DNA of 15,217 nucleotides from Anaerolineae bacterium (GTDB lineage Bacteria; Chloroflexota; Anaerolineae; Aggregatilineales; UBA3940), in the NCBI GenBank assembly GCA_016926985.1, contig JAFGNO010000022.1:1-15217 (forward strand), read 5' to 3'. The stretch's first letter is position 1; each line of letters begins with the position of its first letter. A model generated the notes under the pieces. That model did no database searches and was not told the origin of the DNA. It saw only the letters and a list, made by a program, of their open reading frames with translations. Of the stretch, positions 6,627 to 13,682 are shown one piece after another. Both the position numbers and the translations under genes were made by a program.

Positions 6627-8168
6627 ATGACCGATGAAACTAAACTCCCATTAGAAGATTTGGAGCCCAGGCTCCGCGGCCTGTTGCCGGCCAATCTCTA
6701 TGCGCAGGCATGGTTGGACCAGTCGCCGGAAAACCTGGAAAGTGTGTTTGAGCATCTGCGTACTCTCTGGCATATTCTTGCCAACTATATGCCTCCTCAG
6801 CTTGCCGCCTCACCGGCGACCCCGGGGCGCATTCGTTATAGTTGGGAAGAGGGTGCCCTCATGTTCACTGACCTGTCCGGCTTCACGCCGCTGATGGAAG
6901 CTAATGCCAGGCACGGCAAAGAGGGCGCTGCCAACCTGCTGGGAGTCTTGAATGGGTATTTTGCCGACATGATCTCAATTGTCGCGATGTCCAACGGCGA
7001 ACTGCTGGAGTTTACCGGTGATGCGCTCCTGGCCCAGTTTCCTGCAAACCGGCGGCGCACCGAGACGGCCCAGGCAGTGCGCGCCGGGCTGCGTATGCAG
7101 CGGGCGATGGAGCCTTATGCCCATATTGAAACCCCCGGCGGCCCGTTGGCGCTTGGGATGCGGGTTGGCATTCATGTCGGGCGGTTCCTCACTGCTGATA
7201 TTGGGACGCCCCACCGGATGGAGCACATCCTGATGGGGGAGGATGTACACGATTCCAAACTGGCCGAAGGCGCAGGGCGGGTTAGTCGGGTGTGCCTGAC
7301 CATGACCGCTTATGAGCAGGTTAAAGACCTGTTCCGCTTTGAGGACGGGGATCCTGGCTACAAGCTTGTGATTGACGATCTCAGCGATGACGAGTTGGGG
7401 ACATTTGATATCGGCGTATCCCGGCGACGCATGGCAGGAGGGGTGCTGTTTGAACGCACGATAGACGCCCTGGTCAAGGAGATTGCTGATATGCTGACGC
7501 GGGTAGAGTCGCTGGCGATGTTTGTCCCTGACCCGGTGCTGAAAGTGATCATTGAGGCTGCTGCACAGCGGGAGGTCGAGCCAACCTTTCCGCAGCCAAC
7601 CATCATCTTTACAAACCTGATGGGGCTGCCCGAATCGGTGGATTCTGCCACCCCTGAAGAGACTGAAAAGGTTGTGGACAGCTTTTCAAAGGCCTTCGCC
7701 CAGATCAATGCGGCAGTTGAGGCGCGCGGTGGTGTTCTGAAAAAAGTGACCTATCACCTGGTGGGTTCCGATATGATGATCATGTTCGGTGTCCCGGTGG
7801 CTCACACCAACGATCCGCAGCGGGCCTGTGAGGCGGCGCTTGCCATCCGCGACATAATCGCAGGTGTGAAGCCTCCGGAGGTGGGGGGGCGCGAGCTGAC
7901 CATTGAATGCCAGATCGGGATGACCTGCGGCCCGGTGTTTGCGGCGGAGATTGGCGAGCCGCGCGGGCGGCGCGAGTTCAATGTTCTGGGCAATACAGTC
8001 AATACCTCAGCGCGGCTGATGGGTAAGGCGCTGGGCAATCGCATCCTGATCACTGAAGACCTGTATGAGCAGGTCAAGGATAGTTTCGATTGTGATGCAC
8101 TGGGCGCCATGCCCCTCAAGGGGCGGTCAGTCCGGCTGAAACTCTATTCGCTTGTTGGGAAAAAGTAA
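6627..8168 (+). CDS. tandem class III adenylate/guanylate cyclase, soluble sAC-like
   Basis: 513 residues with no transmembrane segment. It has an N-terminal helical part (1-70) and two cyclase homology domains (C1 about 73-235, C2 about 320-510). C1 has both metal-binding aspartates, D82 (MFTDLSGFT) and D132 (EFTGDALLAQF), but lacks the Asn/Arg pair. C2 lacks the aspartates (N330 in IIFTNLMG; no GD at the second site) but carries the transition-state residues N459 and R463 (GNTVNTSARL). One complete active site can thus form at the C1-C2 interface, as in mammalian sAC and transmembrane cyclases. By my recalled alignment to human sAC, K373 fits the adenine-binding lysine, and N452 occupies the position of a Thr (class IIIb) or Asp (class IIIa), so base specificity is uncertain. 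K211 in C1 aligns with the sAC bicarbonate-site arginine, while E128 replaces the sAC lysine. The start ATG follows CGGAG by six bases. The dual-CNB protein at 1475 is the likely receptor (inference). Confidence 0.88.
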   Translation: MTDETKLPLEDLEPRLRGLLPANLYAQAWLDQSPENLESVFEHLRTLWHILANYMPPQLAASPATPGRIRYSWEEGALMFTDLSGFTPLMEANARHGKEGAANLLGVLNGYFADMISIVAMSNGELLEFTGDALLAQFPANRRRTETAQAVRAGLRMQRAMEPYAHIETPGGPLALGMRVGIHVGRFLTADIGTPHRMEHILMGEDVHDSKLAEGAGRVSRVCLTMTAYEQVKDLFRFEDGDPGYKLVIDDLSDDELGTFDIGVSRRRMAGGVLFERTIDALVKEIADMLTRVESLAMFVPDPVLKVIIEAAAQREVEPTFPQPTIIFTNLMGLPESVDSATPEETEKVVDSFSKAFAQINAAVEARGGVLKKVTYHLVGSDMMIMFGVPVAHTNDPQRACEAALAIRDIIAGVKPPEVGGRELTIECQIGMTCGPVFAAEIGEPRGRREFNVLGNTVNTSARLMGKALGNRILITEDLYEQVKDSFDCDALGAMPLKGRSVRLKLYSLVGKK

Positions 8169-8217
8169 CCCGGTGCGAATTCTGGTGAGGACACAAGGTC
8201 GGGGTTATCATATGCGT

Positions 8218-8253
8218 TGGCCGCGCGGCGGTTTATTCCGGCGCCGGCAAGTT
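8218..8253 (+). repeat. GC-rich self-complementary stretch before the LysM gene
   Basis: Two ten-base palindromes, GCCGCGCGGC and CCGGCGCCGG, lie close together in the 103-base gap between the cyclase and the LysM protein and can form an imperfect hairpin. There is no T-run. It may reduce readthrough or may simply be GC-rich spacer. Confidence 0.25.
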
Positions 8254-8271
8254 TAATACGAGAGGGATGCG

Positions 8272-9738
8272 ATGAATCTAATGAAAAAATTACGGTTGCC
8301 GGTGCTGGGCCTTGTATTGGCCATCATGGCGCTGTCAGTTATCCCGGTTTTTGGTGCACCTGATACCCAGACCAACCTGCTGGCCAACGCCGGATTTGAG
8401 GGTGGCAAGTATTTACATGAGGGGAATCCACAGTACGAAGCGCCTACCAGCTGGTCTGTCTGGTGGCGTTATTCAGCCAGTGGTTGCGAAAACCAGATTC
8501 CCACCTTTATTTTGAATACCGAAGGCAGGTATGTGCACGGTGGCGCACAATCTTCCCGGTATTATACAGAGGGGAACATCAGCCATACAGCCGGACTCTG
8601 GCAGCAGGCCAGTGTCACCGATGGCGAAACCTATCGCTTTACTGCTTATGCTAAGACTGTTTCCCCGACTACCAGCCCGGTTCGGGTGGGCATCGATCCC
8701 AACGGGGGTAATGACCCGACCGCCGGTTCGATTGTCTGGTCAGCTTTCCAGACGGCCAATGATGCGTGGATGGCGCTGAGCGTGGAGGCTGTAGCAAACG
8801 GCACCACCATCACGGTGTATACCTATAACCGGGTGGACAGCTGTGTGTCTCGCAGCGATACAGCATGGGATGATACCTCTCTGGTGCAGGTGGCTGCTGT
8901 GACCAATACGCCGGTAGCTACCAGCACTTCGGCGACAACTGTTGCGCCGACCGCTGTTCCATCAGCAACCCCCACGCCCACCGAGACCCCTTTTGCGTAT
9001 TCAACCCCTGATGCTACCGGTCGAATTGTCCATCTGGTGGGGCCGGGCGATACGCTGTCAGGCATTGCGTTCATGTATGGCGTGTCAATGGATGAGATCA
9101 AGCGCCTGAACAACATGACTGATGACATCGTGGTGCTGGGCACGTATCTGATCATCCGCGAAGGAGGGTCAGCTACTGAACCGCCCACCGAAGCGACGCC
9201 CACCGAGGAGCCAACCGAAGCGTCTCCCACCGAAGCACCGCCCACCGAAGCGCCAACCCAGGAGCAGCCCACCGAACAGCCCACTGAGGCAGTGGGAACC
9301 GGGACAATCTGTGTGATGAGCTGGGATGACACCAACGGCAATGGTATCCGCGAGGCGGGCGAAGAACGGCTCGCAGGGATCACCTTCACCATCAACAACG
9401 GGACAACTTTGCTTGACCGTTATACAACCGATGGGATCAGTGAGCCTTATTGCTTCGTGGAGATGCCAGAAGGAACCTACACGATCTCGTGGACCGGGGA
9501 CAGTTTTGAGGCTACCACCCCGCAGGTCTGGACGGCCACGGTTACCGATGGCGCCATTTTGAACCAGGAGTTTGGCGCGCGGCTGCTTGGCAGCGGTGAC
9601 CAGACCCCCGCCGAGGAAGAAGGGGGCGGTATACCAACCTGGCTGATTGCCGTGCTTGGCGCGCTGGCCGTGTTTGTCGTGTTGGGTGGTATCGGGATGC
9701 TTGTCTATATCCTGGTGCTGCGCAAGCAGGGAGTCTGA
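8272..9738 (+). CDS. membrane-anchored surface protein with LysM domain and SdrD-B-like domain
   Basis: 488 residues. A signal peptide (about 1-29: MKK-LR charged start, hydrophobic core, VFGA end) precedes a beta-rich domain (about 33-205) that starts NLLANAGFEGG and ends in WDDTSLV, the typical framing of carbohydrate-binding-module-like domains. A Thr/Pro/Ala spacer (206-248) leads to a LysM domain (about 252-297: HLVGPGDTLSGIAFMYGV, DEIKRLNNM, VVLGTYLII), expected to bind peptidoglycan or another N-acetylglucosamine polymer. Next come a Pro-Thr-Glu spacer (303-340) and an SdrD-B/Cna-B-like domain (about 344-437) opening with the Asp/Asn-rich, calcium-loop-like WDDTNGNGIREAG. A C-terminal transmembrane helix (456-483) is followed by the basic tail RKQGV. 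The protein should be exported and anchored by its C-terminus with the domains outside. The start ATG has GAGAGGG five bases upstream. It is the last gene of the plus-strand block; a link to the cyclase system rests on position only. Confidence 0.85.
   Translation: MNLMKKLRLPVLGLVLAIMALSVIPVFGAPDTQTNLLANAGFEGGKYLHEGNPQYEAPTSWSVWWRYSASGCENQIPTFILNTEGRYVHGGAQSSRYYTEGNISHTAGLWQQASVTDGETYRFTAYAKTVSPTTSPVRVGIDPNGGNDPTAGSIVWSAFQTANDAWMALSVEAVANGTTITVYTYNRVDSCVSRSDTAWDDTSLVQVAAVTNTPVATSTSATTVAPTAVPSATPTPTETPFAYSTPDATGRIVHLVGPGDTLSGIAFMYGVSMDEIKRLNNMTDDIVVLGTYLIIREGGSATEPPTEATPTEEPTEASPTEAPPTEAPTQEQPTEQPTEAVGTGTICVMSWDDTNGNGIREAGEERLAGITFTINNGTTLLDRYTTDGISEPYCFVEMPEGTYTISWTGDSFEATTPQVWTATVTDGAILNQEFGARLLGSGDQTPAEEEGGGIPTWLIAVLGALAVFVVLGGIGMLVYILVLRKQGV
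9178..9291 (+). repeat. Pro-Thr-Glu-rich coding repeat
   Basis: The DNA for residues 303-340 of the LysM protein consists of degenerate copies of a 9-12 base unit around CCCACCGAAGCG, encoding PTEA/PTEE/PTEQ tetrads. It is an extended, acidic linker that holds the LysM domain away from the distal domain. Such tracts readily change length by slippage. Confidence 0.7.
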
Positions 9739-9823
9739 TCTCCGGCTGCTGGTTTGAAGCGGCTTCCAGATTCTGAGGCGGTGGCGGGGAAGCCTGCTAT
9801 TTCAAAACAAGCCTGATACAGAT

Positions 9824-9857
9824 AAAGAGGTATCGAGGTGTCTCGGTACCTCTTTTT
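9824..9857 (+). terminator. strong Rho-independent terminator, possibly bidirectional
   Basis: GAGGTATCGAG (9827-9837) pairs with CTCGGTACCTC (9842-9852) over eleven bases with one G-T wobble and a four-base loop. Flanking AAA and TTT extend the stem, and TTTTT (9853-9857) follows. It ends the plus-strand block and lies between that block and the 3' end of the convergent carD, so it may also serve the minus strand, where the T-run is shorter. Confidence 0.85.
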
Positions 9858-9889
9858 AACTGACCTTGCTGCGCCGGGGCAGGAACTGC

Positions 9890-10399
9890 TTACACGGTGT
9901 CAGCCTCAACCAGCCTGTTCTCAATGGACTGCTCAAGGGCCAGGGTCAACTGCTCAAGTGCGGCGTCCACATCCTGGCCAAGCTGTAAAGCGAGCACGCC
10001 TGCCAGCATCTCCTGCGCCTCATCTTTAAGCCTGGTATCTCCCCCCGATAACCGGGTGTCACGTTTGCGCCATGCAAGGTCGCGCAGTGCTTCAGCAACC
10101 AGCGCAATATCACCGCTGTGCACCTTGGCAAGGAGATTCGCCTGCCGCTTACGATAATCCTTGTCCAGTTCCTGCGGCTCATCATCCAGCACATCAATGA
10201 TCGGGCTGGTATCATCGGGAATCGGCACCAGCCCGGCTTCTTCAACCTGATCGACAGGGATGCAGAGCGTTCCTTTGCCATTGATAAGCTCAACGCAGTG
10301 ATACCGGCGTTCAACACCGCTTACCTGCCAGGTCTGCATATCCCCCAAAACGCCCGCACCATGGTCAGGATGGACAACGGCATCACCCTTCTTCAACAT
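9890..10399 (-). CDS. carD: CarD/TRCF-family RNA polymerase-binding regulator
   Basis: 169 residues from ATG at 10399, with AAAGGA about eight bases upstream. A longer in-frame reading to 10522 lies within rpsA and is not homologous to the family. Residues 1-58 match the CarD RNA-polymerase-interacting Tudor-like domain (GDAVVHPDHGAGVL, then a YHCVEL strand and TLCIPVDQVEEAG). Residues about 76-165 are the helical C-terminal domain (DYRKRQANLLAKVHSGD, VAEALRDLAWRK). In mycobacteria CarD binds the polymerase beta subunit and stabilises open complexes at rRNA promoters. The gene overlaps the end of rpsA by 17 bases and its ribosome binding site lies inside rpsA, so translational coupling is likely. 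Pairing with rpsA suggests control tied to ribosome synthesis (inference). Length is normal for the family. Confidence 0.85.
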   Translation of the reverse strand: MLKKGDAVVHPDHGAGVLGDMQTWQVSGVERRYHCVELINGKGTLCIPVDQVEEAGLVPIPDDTSPIIDVLDDEPQELDKDYRKRQANLLAKVHSGDIALVAEALRDLAWRKRDTRLSGGDTRLKDEAQEMLAGVLALQLGQDVDAALEQLTLALEQSIENRLVEADTV

Positions 10400-11666
10400 G
10401 CTCGTTCCTTTCCAATACTGAAAGATCGTCTGGCGGGGAATCAGACTCTGGCTGCGTGCCCTCGCCAGCGTCAGCGCCATCTTCGCCTGTTTCTTTGGGG
10501 GATCGGCTTTCCATCCACTCAAGATGCTCGGAATAGGATACCGCGTCCATGCTGAGGGTCAACCGTTTCCGGTCAGGATCGATGTCAATGATCCGCACCA
10601 GGACATCATCGCCTTTTTGCACCAGGTCGCCCGGCTGTGAGATGTTGTAAGTCGACATCTGGTTCACGTATACCAGCCCTTCCACCCCGCTGGGCAGCAT
10701 CACAAAAGCCCCGAAGTCGACCACGCTGGTAACCGTTCCGCTCACCAGGTCGTCCACCTCATAATCGGTGAGTACTGTGTCCCATGGGCCGGGCAGCAGC
10801 GCCTTCCGGCTGAGGCTGACCCGCTCGCGCTCGTAGTCGATCTGCTTGATGAGTACTTCCACCTCGTCATCAACTGATAGCACCGTGTCCGGGTTGTTGA
10901 CCCATTGGTGGGCTAACTCGGAAATGTGGATCAGGCCATCAATGCCGCCAATATCGACAAAGGCGCCGTAGCTCTTCAGGGTGGCTACCCGCCCTGTTAC
11001 CACCTGGCCTGCTTCCAGCTCCGCAAGGCGTGCCCGGCGGGCCTCGCCTTGTGCTGCGCGCTCGGACATGACCAGCCGGTTATTCCGACGGTCAATATCG
11101 ATAACCTTCAGGAAAAGAGTCTCGCCCAGGAGGCGTTCTTTTACCTCCTGCCGCTCATTGGCAGAAGCGCCTCGAGGGATGCTGGTAAGATGTGATTGGG
11201 GGACAAACGCCCGCAGCCGCCCGAATGACACCAGCACGCCGCCTTTGTTGCTGCCAATCACATCGGCCTCGATAACCTCGCCGCTGTCCAGACAGCCCTG
11301 AGCCCGCACCCAGTCTTCCTGCTCCAATGCCTTGTTGATGGAGACAATCAGGTCGCCTGCATAACCAGAGGGCCGCAGCACATAAACCAGGATATCCTGG
11401 CCAGGTACAAGCTGCTCCAGCACGCTGTCATCCAGCCTTTCCAGGTCTTCACGGGGCACCAGGGCGTCATGCTTCACCCCAACATCCACAATGACTTCAT
11501 TGTCACCGACATTCAGTATCACCCCTTCCAGGAGCTCACCGCGTCGGGGTTTGCGGTAGTCATACTGGTCTAAAAGCCCGGAAAAGGTAGCTTCTTTGAT
11601 CCCGCCATCCTGTCCGGACTGGATTGTTTCTGGCTCCATCACCATGTTTGTGTTTATCTCTGTCAT
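10383..11666 (-). CDS. rpsA: 30S ribosomal protein S1
   Basis: 427 residues from ATG at 11666, chosen because AGAAAGGA lies six bases upstream; the in-frame ATG at 11738 lies inside the upstream terminator. Four S1 OB-fold repeats follow each other: about residues 41-112 (RRGELLEGVILNVGDNEVIV), 122-205 (GEVIEADVIGSNKGGVLVSF), 215-292 (GQVVTGRVATLKSYGAFVDI) and 303-375 (DDLVSGTVTSVVDFGAFVML). The third and fourth have the classical GAFV RNA-binding strand. The C-terminus (380-427) is an acidic Glu/Asp/Gly tail. E. coli S1 has six repeats; four-repeat forms occur in Gram-positive and other phyla. The protein binds mRNA on the small ribosomal subunit. The leader upstream ends in a terminator-like hairpin, suggesting control of readthrough. 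It overlaps carD by 17 bases. Confidence 0.88.
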   Translation of the reverse strand: MTEINTNMVMEPETIQSGQDGGIKEATFSGLLDQYDYRKPRRGELLEGVILNVGDNEVIVDVGVKHDALVPREDLERLDDSVLEQLVPGQDILVYVLRPSGYAGDLIVSINKALEQEDWVRAQGCLDSGEVIEADVIGSNKGGVLVSFGRLRAFVPQSHLTSIPRGASANERQEVKERLLGETLFLKVIDIDRRNNRLVMSERAAQGEARRARLAELEAGQVVTGRVATLKSYGAFVDIGGIDGLIHISELAHQWVNNPDTVLSVDDEVEVLIKQIDYERERVSLSRKALLPGPWDTVLTDYEVDDLVSGTVTSVVDFGAFVMLPSGVEGLVYVNQMSTYNISQPGDLVQKGDDVLVRIIDIDPDRKRLTLSMDAVSYSEHLEWMESRSPKETGEDGADAGEGTQPESDSPPDDLSVLERNEHVEEG

Positions 11667-11927
11667 AATTTCCTTTCTGTTGATTTGTGTGGCTGTCAGC
11701 GTGCAATAAAAAAAACCGCTTTCTGTGTTCGGACCCATTGGTCACACGAAGCGGCTTCTGGTTGGGCGGATGGCAATGCCTGCGCATCCGAAACCATATA
11801 TAGCTTGAAAATTGGTTTTATTCCCAGCTATTTGTCCGCCTGACTGGCAGTCAGGCTCTCTGCCTCCACCGTCATGTGCGCCCTGATTTCGGCGCATCAA
11901 GAGCCCGGATAACGGGATACTTTTGTC
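11667..11927 (-). ncRNA. structured leader RNA upstream of rpsA (candidate attenuator or small RNA)
   Basis: No credible gene lies between rpsA and 12123, but the minus strand from a predicted start near 11927 to the rpsA start is rich in structure. In transcript order: GGGCTCT pairs with AGAGCC around an inner hairpin TGCGCC/GGCGCA; then a perfect hairpin GCCTGACT-GCC-AGTCAGGC (11838-11856); then ATAGCT/AGCTAT whose loop AAACC can pair with GGTTT just downstream (H-type pseudoknot); then CGGATG/CATCCG; then an intrinsic terminator (11708-11754). The terminator stands 41 bases before the ATG of rpsA. I do not recognise a known riboswitch class. Either transcription of rpsA is attenuated here, perhaps by S1 itself, or this is an independent small RNA with partial readthrough. 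Confidence 0.5.
11708..11754 (-). terminator. intrinsic terminator in the rpsA leader
   Basis: On the minus strand CCGCTT...AAGCGG forms the outer stem, with TGTG/CACA and GACC-AATG-GGTC stacking inside, followed directly by eight T residues (plus-strand A-run 11708-11715). It lies between the promoter at 11934-11962 and the rpsA start. Confidence 0.75.
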
Positions 11928-11933
11928 CAACCT

Positions 11934-11962
11934 ACTATACTATGGCAGGTTCTGGAGGACAA
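11934..11962 (-). promoter_or_regulatory. rpsA: predicted sigma70-type promoter for the rpsA-carD leader
   Basis: On the minus strand TTGTCC (11962-11957) is separated by 17 bases from TATAGT (11939-11934), which matches five of six consensus bases. Initiation is expected near 11927, which would give a leader of about 260 bases. Confidence 0.5.
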
Positions 11963-12100
11963 ATGCCGCCTTCGCGGTATGTCTTATTTGATCAGGTTGT
12001 GGTCAGGGGGCGCAAAGGAGCCTCGCGCACGGTCGCGATTCGCCAGATAGGGCTTTCTCATTGGCCTCCATTCAGGGAATACGAAGGGGGCCTCAATTCG

Positions 12101-12120
12101 ATAAAGGTGGGAAATCCCAC
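12101..12120 (-). terminator. weak hairpin after the HD-domain gene
   Basis: GTGGG/CCCAC (12107-12111 with 12116-12120) form a five-base stem with a four-base loop three bases past the stop at 12123. On the minus strand CTTTAT follows. It is a short stem and at best a modest terminator. Confidence 0.4.
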
Positions 12121-12122
12121 AA

Positions 12123-13502
12123 CTAAACAGGTGGGAGATTATCTGCCAGTCCCGGCAGCCTGTCGATGAGCGCCAGGAGGGCCTCCCGGCGTGTGATCGA
12201 GATCTCGGACATTGCGTTTGCAATCGCCCGCATGATGTCCATATCCAGGCTGGCGAGAAATGCCTCCGGGGTCACGTCTCCGGCGATCATCTGTTTGCCC
12301 ATTGCCAGGTGTTGCCGGGCTCGCTTGGTGCCAAAGGATTGGCATACAAACGAGGTGAGGGGGGAGGTTCGCCGGTCAATTGCCGAATCGCGCGCGCGGC
12401 CTTCGTCCAGCACCGACAGCAAAATCGGGTCGCAGTCCACATCGGATTTCTCTGGTAGTTCTGGCAGGTGGTATTCGATGGTATCCGGGTGTTCGTCTCC
12501 CACTGCTTTGATATCCCCCAGCAGCATTGAGACCGGGACATCGCCGCCGGTTGCCAATGCCAGCGCCTCGACAATAAGGATCGTCAGCAGTTTAGCCCTC
12601 AGGTAATCCTGCGAAAGCGTGACATTCTGGTGAGCCAGCCGGGTCCACTTCTGGAATGTATCAACATCGGGCGTGCCTGCATAGCGGTGAAAAACCGTGT
12701 CCGGGTCCAGCGATCCAAGAAAGGCTTCCATCTTCATTAATGCCTGCCGGTAAGCTCCTATGGAGTACATTCCCACTGACCACAGAATGGCGTTGGACTC
12801 CTGCAGCAGCAGCCACGTATCAGCCAGGAATGAGGCAGGATGTGGTTCGGCGAAACCCTGCAGGTCGCAGTTGGATAAGACGACCGCCAGCCGCATGATT
12901 TTCTCGATCTCGTTGTCGTCCAGGGCGAGATTGAGCGATTTACAGGTGGCCCGCAGGCGGCTTTCCAATGCCTGGAATGGGTTGTTGCTCCGGAATGGGA
13001 TGGTTCCCTCGATGCAGGCTGCAATCTGGACCAGTTCAACCGGGGATAGAAAATTCTCCAGCATTCTCACGGCAACGATTGCGCTGAGAAATTCGTTCAT
13101 CCCGGCATAGGGTGAGAGCACCTGCCCCGGCTCAAAGCCAAATATCCTCAGGCAAATTTGGGCGGCCAGGTCATCCCCGGAAATGTCTGTCCCGATCACT
13201 GTGTTTCCATCGTACATGTCGATGTAGTCGAACAGGATGTCGCCAGTATGCCCTGGAAATCCGCCATCAACCTGGGCATATATCACGTCATGAAATAACC
13301 CGGCCAGAACCTGGAGCGCCGATCCTGATCCACACACATTGAACACATGCCCTGATGTGTGATATGAGCGCAGGCCAGTATCCATCGCCTGGTGGATCGT
13401 GATTGCCATCCGTTCAATTGCGTCCAGAGGCGCAGCGACGCCCAGCGCGGAAAAGGCATCGTCCAGCAGTAAAGCAATCCGGTTGATTGTTGATGGTAAC
13501 AT
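12123..13502 (-). CDS. HD-superfamily metal-dependent phosphohydrolase-like protein
   Basis: 459 residues from ATG at 13502. An upstream TTG at 13610 would add 36 residues but has no ribosome binding site; the ATG has AAGGA twelve bases upstream, slightly far. Metal-ligand candidates in HD order are H48 and H52 (SYHTSGHVF), H71-D72 (LAGLFHDVIYAQVDGG) and D213 (SNCDLQGFAE). E165 in ACIEGTIPFR is a further conserved-looking acidic residue. The arrangement H-x3-H ... HD ... D resembles both COG4339-type predicted phosphohydrolases and, more distantly, class I cyclic-nucleotide phosphodiesterases. The remaining chain to the C-terminus is helical with no second recognised domain. It is soluble, with no signal peptide. 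It is transcribed alone, between two hairpin terminators. A role in degrading cyclic nucleotide made by the cyclase at 6627 is possible but unproven. Confidence 0.65.
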   Translation of the reverse strand: MLPSTINRIALLLDDAFSALGVAAPLDAIERMAITIHQAMDTGLRSYHTSGHVFNVCGSGSALQVLAGLFHDVIYAQVDGGFPGHTGDILFDYIDMYDGNTVIGTDISGDDLAAQICLRIFGFEPGQVLSPYAGMNEFLSAIVAVRMLENFLSPVELVQIAACIEGTIPFRSNNPFQALESRLRATCKSLNLALDDNEIEKIMRLAVVLSNCDLQGFAEPHPASFLADTWLLLQESNAILWSVGMYSIGAYRQALMKMEAFLGSLDPDTVFHRYAGTPDVDTFQKWTRLAHQNVTLSQDYLRAKLLTILIVEALALATGGDVPVSMLLGDIKAVGDEHPDTIEYHLPELPEKSDVDCDPILLSVLDEGRARDSAIDRRTSPLTSFVCQSFGTKRARQHLAMGKQMIAGDVTPEAFLASLDMDIMRAIANAMSEISITRREALLALIDRLPGLADNLPPV

Positions 13503-13617
13503 GGCGGCACAAAATCCTTCACTCCAGGCCAGTTGCTGGTTAATAGCATACTCATTCCTGGAAAATGGACAAGGCAGTTTATGCGCTAGGCCGTGGTTAT
13601 CAAGTGACAATTAGGGT

Positions 13618-13661
13618 GAGTAAACAGGCCTGCGCATACGGGTCCGCAGGCCTGTTTACTC
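13618..13661 (-). terminator. long perfect hairpin between MFS transporter and HD gene
   Basis: GAGTAAACAGGCCTGCG (13618-13634) and its exact inverted copy (13645-13661) form a 17-base-pair stem with a ten-base loop, 22 bases after the transporter stop at 13683. The T-tract is short and within the stem arm (TGTTTACTC). It should end transcription of the transporter and perhaps act in both directions. Confidence 0.75.
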
Positions 13662-13682
13662 CTGGATTTGCTGCTGCTGGGT

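Noticed and set aside
11838..11856. Resemblance of GCCAGTCAGG in the rpsA leader to the cobalamin riboswitch B12 box
   Set aside because: The segment is one arm of a simple perfect hairpin, the other conserved cobalamin elements are not in the right order, and rpsA is not a B12-regulated gene.
11876..12169. 97-codon plus-strand frame between rpsA and the HD gene
   Set aside because: It has no ribosome binding site, covers the predicted minus-strand promoter and ends inside the HD gene; no motif is seen.
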